A stretch of 64,000 nucleotides of DNA from Parabacteroides goldsteinii DSM 19448 = WAL 12034. Its GTDB lineage: Bacteria > Bacteroidota > Bacteroidia > Bacteroidales > Tannerellaceae. The DNA lies in the NCBI RefSeq assembly GCF_000969835.1, contig NZ_KQ033912.1:2627373-2691372 (forward strand). Direction: 5' to 3'. The notes under the pieces were generated by a model. It saw only the letters and a program-made list of their open reading frames with translations, did not search any database and was not told the DNA's origin. A program made the position numbers and the translations under genes. Below are positions 45,195 to 54,847 of the stretch, one piece after another; position 1 is the stretch's first letter, and each line of letters begins with the position of its first letter.

Positions 45195-46511
45195 TTATTT
45201 CTTTAATGACCAGTTCATAATGCGGTATCCGAAGACGGCGTACCAGATCAGATATATATAGCAAGGTATTAATACCCAGTAGCCGGTTTGCAGGGATGTT
45301 ATATCTGCCAGTTTGCCATAGACGAGCGGGAGGATCGCATTCCCGCAGAGGGCCATGACCAACATGGATGAACCTATTTTGGTGAAACGTCCCAGATTAC
45401 GTATAGCATGAGGCCATATACCTGCATAAATCAGTGAGTTGGGGAGTCCCAGGGAAGCCAGGAACCAAATGGATAGACCGGCATTATGACCTAACAAGGA
45501 AATGTTCGTATGAGCGAAAATGACTCCGAAAGAGAGGATCAATCCCAATACAGTGCAGACTATCAATGCATTTTTTTGTGAAATATATCTGGGGATCAAT
45601 ACTATTCCCAACAGGTAACCCAATATAGTTGCTCCGAGTGTGTAGGATGGGAAGAACTTGGCATCCAGCAGGCCGACTCCCATGGAACCTGCATAGCTGA
45701 TGATCGTATCTATGGCTACGACTTGTGTTCCGACATGTAGGAATAATGCCAATACTCCAAGTATCAGATAAGGAAACTGGAAAACAGAGGTCTTATTGCA
45801 GTTGGCGGTCGCCACCTCTTCATTCTCTTCTTCCGGGTTGATATCGGGTAGTTTCGATTTATAGATGAATAGACCGATAAACAGGAGTAAGAGACTGAGT
45901 ATGCTGTAGGGAAGTATGACTCCACGTATCAGTTCATTGAGGGCTGCCTCCTTGGCTATCCCGCTCAACAGTCCTGATTCTACGGATTCCAGGATATCCT
46001 GGCTTTTGCCTAGTACGACTGCTGCAAATATGATAGGAGAGACTATACCGGCGAATTTGTTACATACCCCCATTATGCTGATACGACGGGCAGCTGTTTC
46101 AATGGGACCTATAATAGTGATATAAGGATTGGCTGCCGCCTGAAGGACCGACAATCCGGTTCCCATAGTAAACAGACCGATTAGAAAAATCCAGTAAGTC
46201 CTGTTCAATGCTGCCGGAATAAAAAGCAATGCGCCTGCTGCCAGGCAGAAGAATCCGTACATCATTCCTTTTTTATAACCGGTTTTTTTCAGTAAATAGG
46301 CCACTGGGACCGACATGACCAGATAGGCTATATAGAAGGCGAACGTAACAAAATACGATTGGTAGTTCGTTAATTCACAAGCTATCCTGAAATAAGGAAT
46401 CAATATAGAATTGACCCATGATACAAAGCCGATAATAAAGAATACGACACCGATGATGGCGATTCCGATTATGACATTTTGTTTTTCTGTTGTGTGATTG
46501 TTCTCTGACAT
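45195..46511 (-). CDS. MFS sugar permease (FucP/GluP/NagP-like)
   Basis: 438 residues with 12 hydrophobic segments and the FucP-subgroup motif pattern SWVNSILIPYFRIACELTNYQSYFVTFAFY and GTGLSVLQAAANPYITIIGP. Members are proton symporters for fucose, glucose, galactose or N-acetylglucosamine. Given nagA and nagB-like neighbours, N-acetylglucosamine or a related amino sugar is the likely substrate for inner-membrane uptake. Confidence 0.9.
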   Translation of the reverse strand: MSENNHTTEKQNVIIGIAIIGVVFFIIGFVSWVNSILIPYFRIACELTNYQSYFVTFAFYIAYLVMSVPVAYLLKKTGYKKGMMYGFFCLAAGALLFIPAALNRTYWIFLIGLFTMGTGLSVLQAAANPYITIIGPIETAARRISIMGVCNKFAGIVSPIIFAAVVLGKSQDILESVESGLLSGIAKEAALNELIRGVILPYSILSLLLLFIGLFIYKSKLPDINPEEENEEVATANCNKTSVFQFPYLILGVLALFLHVGTQVVAIDTIISYAGSMGVGLLDAKFFPSYTLGATILGYLLGIVLIPRYISQKNALIVCTVLGLILSFGVIFAHTNISLLGHNAGLSIWFLASLGLPNSLIYAGIWPHAIRNLGRFTKIGSSMLVMALCGNAILPLVYGKLADITSLQTGYWVLIPCYIYLIWYAVFGYRIMNWSLKK

Positions 46512-46522
46512 ATAAACTGTAT

Positions 46523-47863
46523 TTATAATTTCATTTCCCAGCCTTCCTGATAGTTTCTCGACCAGTATTTATCTGCTATCAGCTTGTTTTTGATATGCCC
46601 GTTTTCAGGATCGGTTTCCAGTCTTTCTCCTGAACGTTGGGCGATGTTTCCCAGTTGTACGAGAAGCGTGCTTATATGTCCGGATTCTATCCCGGCATTA
46701 AGTTGCTCTCCTTTTTTGATCGCATTAAAAAAGTTCTGGATATGGATGGCATCCAGTTGCTGTGCCGGATCCATTCGGTTACGCGGGTCAGTCTGTATTT
46801 TACTTTCTACTTCGCGGAGAACCTGGTTTTTATGATCCATGATTTTATAATGGTTTCCGCCTCCTATCAATAGATTGGCTTTTTCCCCGTAGAAAAGTGC
46901 ACCGACTGAGTTCCCCTCTATTTTGAAAGAATTACAGGAATGCCCCTCCCATATCATTGATTTCTTTCCGCCAAAGTCCAGGTTGATAACCTGTGTATCG
47001 GGTGCTTCCCAGTCATCCTGGTAATAGTAACGTCCTCCGGTCGATTGTACGTTAGTCGGATAATCGAGTTCCATGCCCCACCGTAACAGATCGATCATGT
47101 GTGTGCCGTTATTCAGGGCTTCTCCGGTCCCCCATTGCCAAAACCAGTGCCAGTTATAATGGATGATATTATCTCTGTAAGCGGTACGTGGAGCAGGTCC
47201 TTGCCATAGCTCCCAGTCAAGCCAGTCAGGGACGGGGGCTTTTTCCCCGGTTCCGATGGGTGCCCGGTTGTTAGTGTACCATGATTTTCCGAAAAAGACA
47301 TTTCCTATGGTTCCTGCTTTAATCTCATTGATAGCTTCCACAACATTAGGCCATGAACGGCGCTGGTTTCCCATCTGGACTACCTTATTGTATTTTTGTG
47401 CTGCACGAACCAGTATTTCGCCTTCTTCCGGTGAATGGCTACATGGTTTTTCAAGATAAACGTGCTTGTCTGCCTTCATCGCCAGTAAGGCTGCCGGAGC
47501 ATGCCAGTGATCGGGAGTGGCTATCACTACTGCATCCAGATCTTTCTTTTCAAGCAACAGACGTAAATCCTTATATCCTTTCGGAGTCGTATTGCTGATT
47601 TTGGAAACTTCTGCAATACATTTGTTTAAAGCTCTGGAGTCGACATCGCAAATGTGTTTTATGATGCAGTTCTCCTGTTTGGCAAAATTCCTTGCCAAAG
47701 CGGCTCCACGGGAATTCACTCCTATACATCCTATCTGAATCCGGTCGTTCGCTCCTACTATGTTCGCATAGCTTTTCGCACTGAATTCCGGTAACACGCC
47801 ACCGAATGATAGCATAGCTGTTCCGGCTACTGCTCTTTTTATGAAATTGCGTCTTGTTATCAT
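46523..47863 (-). CDS. Exported Gfo/Idh/MocA oxidoreductase (Tat signal)
   Basis: 446 residues. A twin-arginine leader TRRNFIKRAVAGTAMLSFGG precedes IQIGCIGVNSRGAALARNFA (Rossmann) and DKHVYLEKPCSHSPEEG (Gfo/Idh core, EKP). HMIDLLRWGME is the late catalytic-region motif. It is the gene after nagA in the operon. Together with the two others it gives the operon three exported sugar oxidoreductases, unusual for a GlcNAc locus. Confidence 0.88.
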   Translation of the reverse strand: MITRRNFIKRAVAGTAMLSFGGVLPEFSAKSYANIVGANDRIQIGCIGVNSRGAALARNFAKQENCIIKHICDVDSRALNKCIAEVSKISNTTPKGYKDLRLLLEKKDLDAVVIATPDHWHAPAALLAMKADKHVYLEKPCSHSPEEGEILVRAAQKYNKVVQMGNQRRSWPNVVEAINEIKAGTIGNVFFGKSWYTNNRAPIGTGEKAPVPDWLDWELWQGPAPRTAYRDNIIHYNWHWFWQWGTGEALNNGTHMIDLLRWGMELDYPTNVQSTGGRYYYQDDWEAPDTQVINLDFGGKKSMIWEGHSCNSFKIEGNSVGALFYGEKANLLIGGGNHYKIMDHKNQVLREVESKIQTDPRNRMDPAQQLDAIHIQNFFNAIKKGEQLNAGIESGHISTLLVQLGNIAQRSGERLETDPENGHIKNKLIADKYWSRNYQEGWEMKL

Positions 47864-47956
47864 ATTACTTAATTTTAGTAAATCTCAATATGACAAATTT
47901 AGGGAGATGAATTATTCATTTTTACCCACTTGTCGAAACAGAATCCTCAAAATACG

Positions 47957-49174
47957 TCAAATTTGATAAACTGTATTTCCGTTTATGAGAGTGCGTGTTA
48001 TCTTTATCTGATCGTCGAACAACAGGATATCTGCCTCTTTTCCTGTCTCAAGGGAACCCATTCTGTCATCCATATGCAGGATACGGGCGGGTGTGGCTGT
48101 CATCATTTTTACAGCATCCGTTAAGGGGATTCCGGCAAGCTGCACCATCGTCCGGATAAGGCGGTCGGCTGTTGCTACACTACCCGCAAAAGCACTTCTG
48201 TCAAGCAGTTTGGCAACGCCGTCTTCTACTATTACGGTTTGTCCTTCTTTCAGGCTTCCCAGCTTGTATTGACCTTCTGGCATTCCTGCTCCGCGCATGG
48301 AATCAGTTATCAGGGCGATCCTGTCGGTTCCTTTGAATTTGTAAATGAGTTGAAGCAGGCTTTTAGGAAGGTGGATACCGTCTGCAATGATCTCGACATC
48401 CATGTCGTCTATCAGGAATGCGGCTTCTACGGCTCCTGCATAGCGGAGGGCGTTACGACGAGTAACGGTTTGCATTCCTGAATAAAGATGGGTCATCAGG
48501 GAATACCCGGATTTATGAGCTTCCATCACTTCCTCACAGATTGCGTCTGTATGCCCGATGGAAGGAATTATTTGTTTTTCACAGAGTAATTGACCTAATT
48601 CCATAGCACCGTCCAGTTCCGGAGCTATGCTCCAGCGTACAATGTCGTCTGTGGCATTCAATATCTTGGTATAATGTTCCGGTGTTGGAGTTTTTAGGTT
48701 TGCCGGATCTTGTGCTCCCCGCTGGTTATAAGAAAAATAAGGTCCTTCCAGATGGAGACCCAGGAACTTTGCTCCGGTTTTATTCTGTTTCTTTGCTTTA
48801 CGGAAGACTTCAAATGTATGAAAAAGTTCTTCATCGGGGCAAGTCAGTGTAGTGGGTAATAAAGCGGTTGTACCGTAACGTGCATGTGTGTTAGCCACAG
48901 TCAGATAAGCTTCTACTGTTCCGTCCATAAAGTCAGCGCCTCCGGCTCCGTGGGTGTGCAGATCGATAAAACCGGGGGAAACATACTGTTGTTTGGCATC
49001 GATGACTTCACTAGCCTCGTTATATGGAGGTTGACCTTGCCCTATATCGGTTATTTTACCGTTTTCGATAATGATATAACCATTATCGAGGATTCCGCTC
49101 GAAAGGATCAATTTCCCGTTAGTGATGATTGTCTTAACCTCTTTTCTACTGTTTGATGATGATATTGCATTCAT
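47957..49174 (-). CDS. nagA: N-acetylglucosamine-6-phosphate deacetylase
   Basis: 405 residues. Metal and active-site motifs: GFIDLHTHGAGGADFMDG (H73, H75), LGLHLEGPYFS, IGHTDA, HLYSGM and ITDSMRGAGMPEG. NagA removes the acetyl group from GlcNAc6P to give GlcN6P for NagB. It is the first gene of the operon that runs to 35314, and a promoter-like box lies 30-37 bp upstream. Confidence 0.94.
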   Translation of the reverse strand: MNAISSSNSRKEVKTIITNGKLILSSGILDNGYIIIENGKITDIGQGQPPYNEASEVIDAKQQYVSPGFIDLHTHGAGGADFMDGTVEAYLTVANTHARYGTTALLPTTLTCPDEELFHTFEVFRKAKKQNKTGAKFLGLHLEGPYFSYNQRGAQDPANLKTPTPEHYTKILNATDDIVRWSIAPELDGAMELGQLLCEKQIIPSIGHTDAICEEVMEAHKSGYSLMTHLYSGMQTVTRRNALRYAGAVEAAFLIDDMDVEIIADGIHLPKSLLQLIYKFKGTDRIALITDSMRGAGMPEGQYKLGSLKEGQTVIVEDGVAKLLDRSAFAGSVATADRLIRTMVQLAGIPLTDAVKMMTATPARILHMDDRMGSLETGKEADILLFDDQIKITRTLINGNTVYQI

Positions 49175-49203
49175 AATAGTGCTGTTTTAATGTTCAAACA
49201 ACA

Positions 49204-49211
49204 CAAAGTAA
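49204..49211 (-). promoter_or_regulatory. Candidate -7 box of the nagA operon
   Basis: TTACTTTG on the minus strand matches 7 of 8 positions of TAnnTTTG, 30 bp upstream of nagA, in the 122-bp gap after the XylR/AraC-type regulator. No clear -33 box. Confidence 0.35.
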
Positions 49212-49296
49212 GCATAAAAAATAAGCTCACATGGTACCGATTGCGAAATAAAAACCTTAAAAAACGAACACCTCTTCATAAAGGGTCGACTTTGTT

Positions 49297-50460
49297 TTAT
49301 TTGTTTTTAGGGGTGAATCGTTTCCGATATTGGAGAGGAGTCATTTCTTTTGCTTTGGTAAAGATACGGGAAATATTTTTGTAGTCAGTGAAGCCTGACC
49401 GGGTTGCAGCCTCGATCAGCGGCAGGTCGGTAGTGATCAGCAGGTCGGCGAATTTCTCTATGCGGAGATCCAGAAGGTATTGGTATACGGACGTTCCGGT
49501 TTCTCGTTTAAATTTCTTTTCCAACACTCGTCTTGAGAAAGGTACTATTTGAGTCAGTTCATCGACTGATAAAGGATTCTGATAATTATTGTCGATGTAT
49601 TGCAGTAGTTGTTCTATATGTCTGTCGGATACGGCAAAACGTTCCGTAGAGGCACGGGGGACGATCCGTACAGGTTTTATTATAATATCGACTGGTGCAA
49701 TGATCTTCTTTTCTATAAACTGATGAAGTAGTTTTCCTGCTTCATAACCGCCATTTTCTATATCCAGTTCAATGGACGATAGTTGAGGATCGGAGATATT
49801 ACATAATAATTTATCATTGTCTACACCCAACACTGCGATTTCTTCGGGAATGCTGATATCATACATCTTGCAGACTTCGGTGATTTGTAAGGCATAATAG
49901 TCGTCACAGGCAAAAAGGGCTATCGGCTTAGGTAGGCTTAGTAACCATCTGCTTACTTGTTCGACATCAAAACACCATTTTTCACTGGGTACCCGTTTCC
50001 GGTTATTAAATTCATAAACCTCATACCCCTTGTTGCTGACGATCTTTTTGAAGCCTTCGCCACGTTCACGTCCCCACACTGTATCTGTCAGACCATAGTA
50101 AGCAAATGATTTATAGCCTTTATGCAGGAAAAAATTAGCAGCGATGACACCTGTCCCGAAATAGTCACCCGTCAGATTGGAAATACCGGAGCTTCGTTCT
50201 TTGTAATTTTGAACGATGATCGGTATATTTAACTGGTTTAAAACAGATAGGTCTATATCCGAGAACTGGGCGATGATTGCGTCCGCTCCCCATTTTTTCG
50301 CCCATTCCACAACTCCTTCGTCGCCATAAAGTTCCCGGAAATACAAGGGCATTCGGTAAAAGGCCCATGGACCGACTTCCCTTGCATATCTAACGACATT
50401 TTCCAGAAGCGACCGGCTGTAGCCACTGGAAAAATCGGTTAACAGAAGTATTTTTATCAT
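49297..50460 (-). CDS. XylR-like regulator: periplasmic-binding-fold sensor plus AraC helix-turn-helix
   Basis: 387 residues. Residues 1-270 are a LacI/PBP-I-like sugar-sensing domain (CDDYYALQITEVCKMYDISI, EEIAVLGVDND). Residues 285-385 are an AraC-type DNA-binding domain with two helix-turn-helix units (QNPLSVDELTQIVPFSRRVL and LPLIEAATRSGFTDYKNISR). It is the architecture of XylR of E. coli. It lies directly upstream of the nagA operon and probably activates it in response to an amino sugar. It also starts only 12 bp after tolC-type gene 50473-51813 and may be co-transcribed with the efflux operon. Confidence 0.9.
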   Translation of the reverse strand: MIKILLLTDFSSGYSRSLLENVVRYAREVGPWAFYRMPLYFRELYGDEGVVEWAKKWGADAIIAQFSDIDLSVLNQLNIPIIVQNYKERSSGISNLTGDYFGTGVIAANFFLHKGYKSFAYYGLTDTVWGRERGEGFKKIVSNKGYEVYEFNNRKRVPSEKWCFDVEQVSRWLLSLPKPIALFACDDYYALQITEVCKMYDISIPEEIAVLGVDNDKLLCNISDPQLSSIELDIENGGYEAGKLLHQFIEKKIIAPVDIIIKPVRIVPRASTERFAVSDRHIEQLLQYIDNNYQNPLSVDELTQIVPFSRRVLEKKFKRETGTSVYQYLLDLRIEKFADLLITTDLPLIEAATRSGFTDYKNISRIFTKAKEMTPLQYRKRFTPKNK

Positions 50461-50472
50461 ATTGTGGTGTTT

Positions 50473-51813
50473 TTAAAAACTAGCTTTCTCCGGCTCCGGT
50501 GCCACATACGTTAATATCTGGCCGCTCAGTTGGAGGAGGGAGATTTCGCAGAGTTTGGTCGAATATTCGGCGATGGATTGCCGTTCTTCGGCTTCCAGCA
50601 GGCTGATCTGGGCTTCACGCAATTCGATGCCGGATAACTCACCCAGTTTGTAACGGTCTATTGCGATGCGATGGTTTTCGAGGGCGACAATTACGTTTTC
50701 CTTTTCCAGGCTCCACAGGTCGAGGTTGTTCCGGTAAGCCATCCACAGATTACTCATGTCGGCACGGAGGCCCAGTTCCAGTTCCTGCTTTTTCAGCTGG
50801 CTGTTTTCTATCTGGATGCGGGCGTTGCGCCGTTCGCGGCGGCGGTTCAGTCCGTCGAACAGGTTTAATCCGACAGTCAGTCCGTAATTTAATCCTAGGC
50901 GCTGTTGCAGGTCGGTTGCTCCCACTTCGTACCAGTTGGCTGTGTAGCCATAGCCGGCATTCAGCTTCACATACGGGTAATCGCGGCTTTTTACTTTCTT
51001 GTAATCCAGCTCGGAGAGTGTCTGATTCTTCTGGGCGATCAGCAGGGAGGCGTTCGAAGCCAGCGTGCTTTGCCAGAGATCTATTTCGTCCAGGAATATG
51101 TTCGGGCGTATCACCGAATCTTTTAAAGCGATCTGTTCGTCGATATTATCCAATGCCATCAGCTCGTTCAAGCGGATGCGGGAAGTATGTACGACCTCCA
51201 ACTGGTTCAGCACGTTTGAACTGTCGGCGTTGAAGTCCACCTGCGCCTGTTGCAGGTCCATTCGCGAACCGGAACCGATATGATAGCGTTCTTCCGCAAT
51301 ACGGACACGCTCGCGGGAAAGGTCGAGGGATGAACGCAAGTTACGTAAACGGATATGCTGGCGGATCATATTATAATATTCGCCGGAAAGCGTAGCGACA
51401 AAATCTTCTATCGTCAGGCGGGTATCCAGTTCACCCATTTTTTTCAGTTCTTTCAGGCGGGCGTATTCGGTCTGGATGCCGAAACCGTCGAATACCGTCC
51501 AGTTTACGTTCAATCCGATATTCTCCGTTTCACTGTTCACTCCGTTTTCTTTTTCGGTCGTACCGTCAGATAGTTTGTTACGGTTATTGTTGACCGTACC
51601 ACTGAATCCGCCGCTTAAATCTATTGTAGGCAGATAACCGGCGTTACCTTGTGTGGCATTATTATCACTGATCAGTTGCTCGTTACGTATGATGCGGATG
51701 GAATAGTTCCGTTCCAATCCGGTTTCGATACATTGTTTCAGGCTGTACACCTCCTGCGCTTTTGCACCTAAAGCCGTAGAAACAGCCAGTATCGTTATTA
51801 GGATTCTTCTCAT
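50473..51813 (-). CDS. TolC-family outer-membrane efflux protein
   Basis: 446 residues with a signal peptide (LITILAVSTALGAKAQ). Two OEP repeats with long coiled-coil helices are visible (YSLKQCIETGLERNYSIRI and VQ-rich HIGSGSRMDLQQAQVDFN; second repeat LGELSGIELREAQISLLEAE). It is the exit duct of the tripartite pump. Its ATG overlaps the end of the RND permease gene (ATGA, 51810-51813), so translation is coupled. Confidence 0.93.
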   Translation of the reverse strand: MRRILITILAVSTALGAKAQEVYSLKQCIETGLERNYSIRIIRNEQLISDNNATQGNAGYLPTIDLSGGFSGTVNNNRNKLSDGTTEKENGVNSETENIGLNVNWTVFDGFGIQTEYARLKELKKMGELDTRLTIEDFVATLSGEYYNMIRQHIRLRNLRSSLDLSRERVRIAEERYHIGSGSRMDLQQAQVDFNADSSNVLNQLEVVHTSRIRLNELMALDNIDEQIALKDSVIRPNIFLDEIDLWQSTLASNASLLIAQKNQTLSELDYKKVKSRDYPYVKLNAGYGYTANWYEVGATDLQQRLGLNYGLTVGLNLFDGLNRRRERRNARIQIENSQLKKQELELGLRADMSNLWMAYRNNLDLWSLEKENVIVALENHRIAIDRYKLGELSGIELREAQISLLEAEERQSIAEYSTKLCEISLLQLSGQILTYVAPEPEKASF

Positions 51814-54800
51814 ATCTTTTTTGCTCTGTCTGTTGATATAAAACTATACATGGCGGGGACGATGAACAAGGTCAGGAAGGTCGAAACCAACATACCGCCG
51901 ACAACGGCAACACCCATCGCAATACGTCCCTGTGCCCCTTCGCCACTGGCATATACCAGTGGAACCAATCCGAGGATCGTAGACACACTGGTCATCAGGA
52001 TCGGACGCAGACGTTGTGTGGATGCCGAACGGATCGCTTCGGCCATACTCAATCCCGCCTCCTGGCGCTGGTTGGCAAACTCCACGATCAGGATACCGTT
52101 CTTCGCCACCAGACCGATCAGCATGATTATACCGATCTGACTGAATATATTCATCGTGATACCCGAATAACTCATAAACATCAAAGCACCCGCAATAGCC
52201 AACGGCACGGTGAACATTACCACCAGCGGGTCTTTGAAACTCTCGAACTGGGCGGCGAGCACCAGATAGATCATCAGCAACGCCAGGATCATGGCGAACA
52301 TCAGACTGGAAGAACTCTCACGGAATTCCTTCGATTCGCCGGAAAGGGCGGTACGGAAACTGCCGTCGAGCGTCTCAGCCGCAATACGGTCCATTTCGTC
52401 TAGGCCGTCGCCGATGGTATAGCCTTTGTTCAGACCGCTGGATACCGTCGCCGAAACGAAACGGTTATAACGGTATAGCTGGGGCGGTGCCACGTCTTCA
52501 AGCAATGACACCATATTGTCCAGCTGGATCATCGAACCGTTGTCGCTGCGTACGTAAATCGACTTCAGGTCGAGCGGCGTGTTACGCTGCTGGCGGTTGA
52601 TTTCGCCTAATATCTGGTATTGTTTACCGTTCATATAGAAATACCCCATGCGCTGCCCGCTCAGTGCATACTGCAATGTCTGGGCGATGTTGCGGGTGCT
52701 GACGCCCAGCGAAGAAGCCTTGTCGCGATCGATCTCGATGCGCGTTTCCGGCTTGGTGAATTTCAGGTTCACGTCCGCCATCTGGAATATAGGGCTTTCG
52801 TTGACCTTTTGCATGAAGGTCGGCAAGTGTTCCGCCAGTTTTTCCAGGCTGGGAGCTTGTAGTACATACTGTACCGGCATACCTCCGCGGCGTCCTCCGA
52901 AGGTGGACTGCTGTTGAACGAATGCACGTGCCTGAGTCTCTTTTCTCACGGCAGCCGATAGTTTTTCGGCTATTTCCATCTGTGAGCGTTCGCGTTCTTT
53001 GATGTCCGGCAGAATTACACTGATATTGGCATTGCTGCTGGAAGCACGGTTCGTCAGGAATTTGCGTTCGGGTGCAATGGAATCGGCCAGTTCGGCTATC
53101 CGGTCGGAATAATCGCGGATGAACTCGAAGGTGGCCCCCTCCTGGGCACGCATATTGATGGAGATGGAAGAGCGGTCTTCCAGCGGTGACAATTCGGAAC
53201 GGATCGTTTTCCAGAAATATCCGATCGAACCGAACATGACAACCACGATCGGGATAGCCCACCATTTATGGCTCAGGAAATAATTGAGCGACCGGGAATA
53301 AATAGTATTCAACCCTTCAAAGAAAGGTTCGGTCTTTACATACAGCCAGTTTTTCTTTTCCCGCTTGCGCAGTAATTTGGTGGCAAGCATCGGCGTGAAG
53401 GTCAGGGCGACAAACGAAGAGATCGTCACGGAACCGGCGATCACAATACTGAACTCCTTGAACAACCGGCCGGTCATCCCCTCCATAAATACGATCGGAA
53501 GGAATACGGATACCAGCGTAACGGTCGTTGAGATTACCGCAAAAAAGATTTCCTTCGAACCTTCGATACCCGCCTCTTTCGGATTCATCCCTTGTTCGAT
53601 ACGGACATATATATTCTCGGCCACCACGATCGCGTCGTCTACCACCAGACCGACTGAGAGCACGACTGCCAACATGGTCAATACGTTGATGGAGAAACCG
53701 GAGATATACATCACGAAGAAGGCACCGACCAAGGATACCGGGATCACCACGCAGGGCACCAGCGTAACACGCCAGTCGCGCAGGAACAGGAAGATGATCA
53801 ACACAACCAGCGCCAGCGCCACATAAATCGTCTCTTCCACCTCGTAGATGGAGGCGCGGATAAAACGGGTATTGTCGTAGATCATTTCTATCGACACATC
53901 TTCGGGAAGGTCTTTCTTTAACTGTTCGATACGGTTGTAGGCCTCGTCGGCTATCTCGATATGATTCGCTCCCGGCTGGGGAACGATTACGCAGATAACC
54001 ATCGGTTCGCCGTTCTTACGCAGGATACTGCGTAAGTCTTCCGGTGCCAATTCCGCCCGCCCGACATCTTTAAAGCGGACGATATTGTTTCCGTCTTCCT
54101 TGACAATCAAGTCGTCAAACTCTTTTGCCGTATGCATCAGTCCCAGTGTACGGATAGACAGGTCGATCGTATTTCCTTCGATACTACCGGAGGGCAACTC
54201 CACGTTTTCCGCATCTACCGCGTTTTTCACGTCCAAAGGAGTGACCCCGTAACCCGCCATCTTGATCGGGTCGAGCCACAGGCGCATGGAGTAACGTTTT
54301 TGTCCCCAGATATCCACACCACTCACATTGGAGATTGTCTGCAAACGTTCTTTCACCGTCAGTTCGGCGATTTCACTCAGTTCCATCAGCGAACGCCTGT
54401 TACTCTGTACGCCGATCTGCATGATAGGGGTAGCATCGGCGTCGGCCTTCGATACGGTAGGAGGGTCGCAGTCGCGCGGCAGATAGCGTTGTGCACGCGA
54501 CACCTTGTCGCGCACGTCGTTGGCAGCCGTTTCCATATCCACCGACAGTTCAAATTCGACGGTAATACGGCTGCTACCCTGGCTACTGACACTGCTCAAC
54601 GAACGGATACCCGGTATACCGTTGATATTTTGCTCCAACGGCTCCGTGATCTGGTTCATGATAACCTCGGCATTCGCTCCCGGATAGGATACGTTGACCG
54701 AGATAATGGGCTGGTCTACACTGGGGAACTCGCGAACCCCCAGGAACTTGTAGCCGATCATACCGAACAGCAGGATGACAAGCATCATTACCGTCGAAAG

Positions 54801-54839
54801 TACCGGCCTGTTTATACTGGTTTCCGATATATTTGCCAT
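51810..54839 (-). CDS. RND-family efflux permease (AcrB/MexB-like)
   Basis: 1009 residues. Twelve transmembrane segments in the two-half pattern; the proton-relay motif VGLVVDDAIVVAENIYVRIEQ with the two Asp is present, as are ISEPLEQNINGIPGI-like porter motifs (here ITEPLEQNINGIPG) and GLVAKNGILIVEFANQR. It is the HAE1-type drug/proton antiporter. It is encoded between the adaptor and the outer-membrane factor. Substrate not predictable. Confidence 0.95.
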   Translation of the reverse strand: MANISETSINRPVLSTVMMLVILLFGMIGYKFLGVREFPSVDQPIISVNVSYPGANAEVIMNQITEPLEQNINGIPGIRSLSSVSSQGSSRITVEFELSVDMETAANDVRDKVSRAQRYLPRDCDPPTVSKADADATPIMQIGVQSNRRSLMELSEIAELTVKERLQTISNVSGVDIWGQKRYSMRLWLDPIKMAGYGVTPLDVKNAVDAENVELPSGSIEGNTIDLSIRTLGLMHTAKEFDDLIVKEDGNNIVRFKDVGRAELAPEDLRSILRKNGEPMVICVIVPQPGANHIEIADEAYNRIEQLKKDLPEDVSIEMIYDNTRFIRASIYEVEETIYVALALVVLIIFLFLRDWRVTLVPCVVIPVSLVGAFFVMYISGFSINVLTMLAVVLSVGLVVDDAIVVAENIYVRIEQGMNPKEAGIEGSKEIFFAVISTTVTLVSVFLPIVFMEGMTGRLFKEFSIVIAGSVTISSFVALTFTPMLATKLLRKREKKNWLYVKTEPFFEGLNTIYSRSLNYFLSHKWWAIPIVVVMFGSIGYFWKTIRSELSPLEDRSSISINMRAQEGATFEFIRDYSDRIAELADSIAPERKFLTNRASSSNANISVILPDIKERERSQMEIAEKLSAAVRKETQARAFVQQQSTFGGRRGGMPVQYVLQAPSLEKLAEHLPTFMQKVNESPIFQMADVNLKFTKPETRIEIDRDKASSLGVSTRNIAQTLQYALSGQRMGYFYMNGKQYQILGEINRQQRNTPLDLKSIYVRSDNGSMIQLDNMVSLLEDVAPPQLYRYNRFVSATVSSGLNKGYTIGDGLDEMDRIAAETLDGSFRTALSGESKEFRESSSSLMFAMILALLMIYLVLAAQFESFKDPLVVMFTVPLAIAGALMFMSYSGITMNIFSQIGIIMLIGLVAKNGILIVEFANQRQEAGLSMAEAIRSASTQRLRPILMTSVSTILGLVPLVYASGEGAQGRIAMGVAVVGGMLVSTFLTLFIVPAMYSFISTDRAKKI

Positions 54840-54847
54840 AGGGGAAT

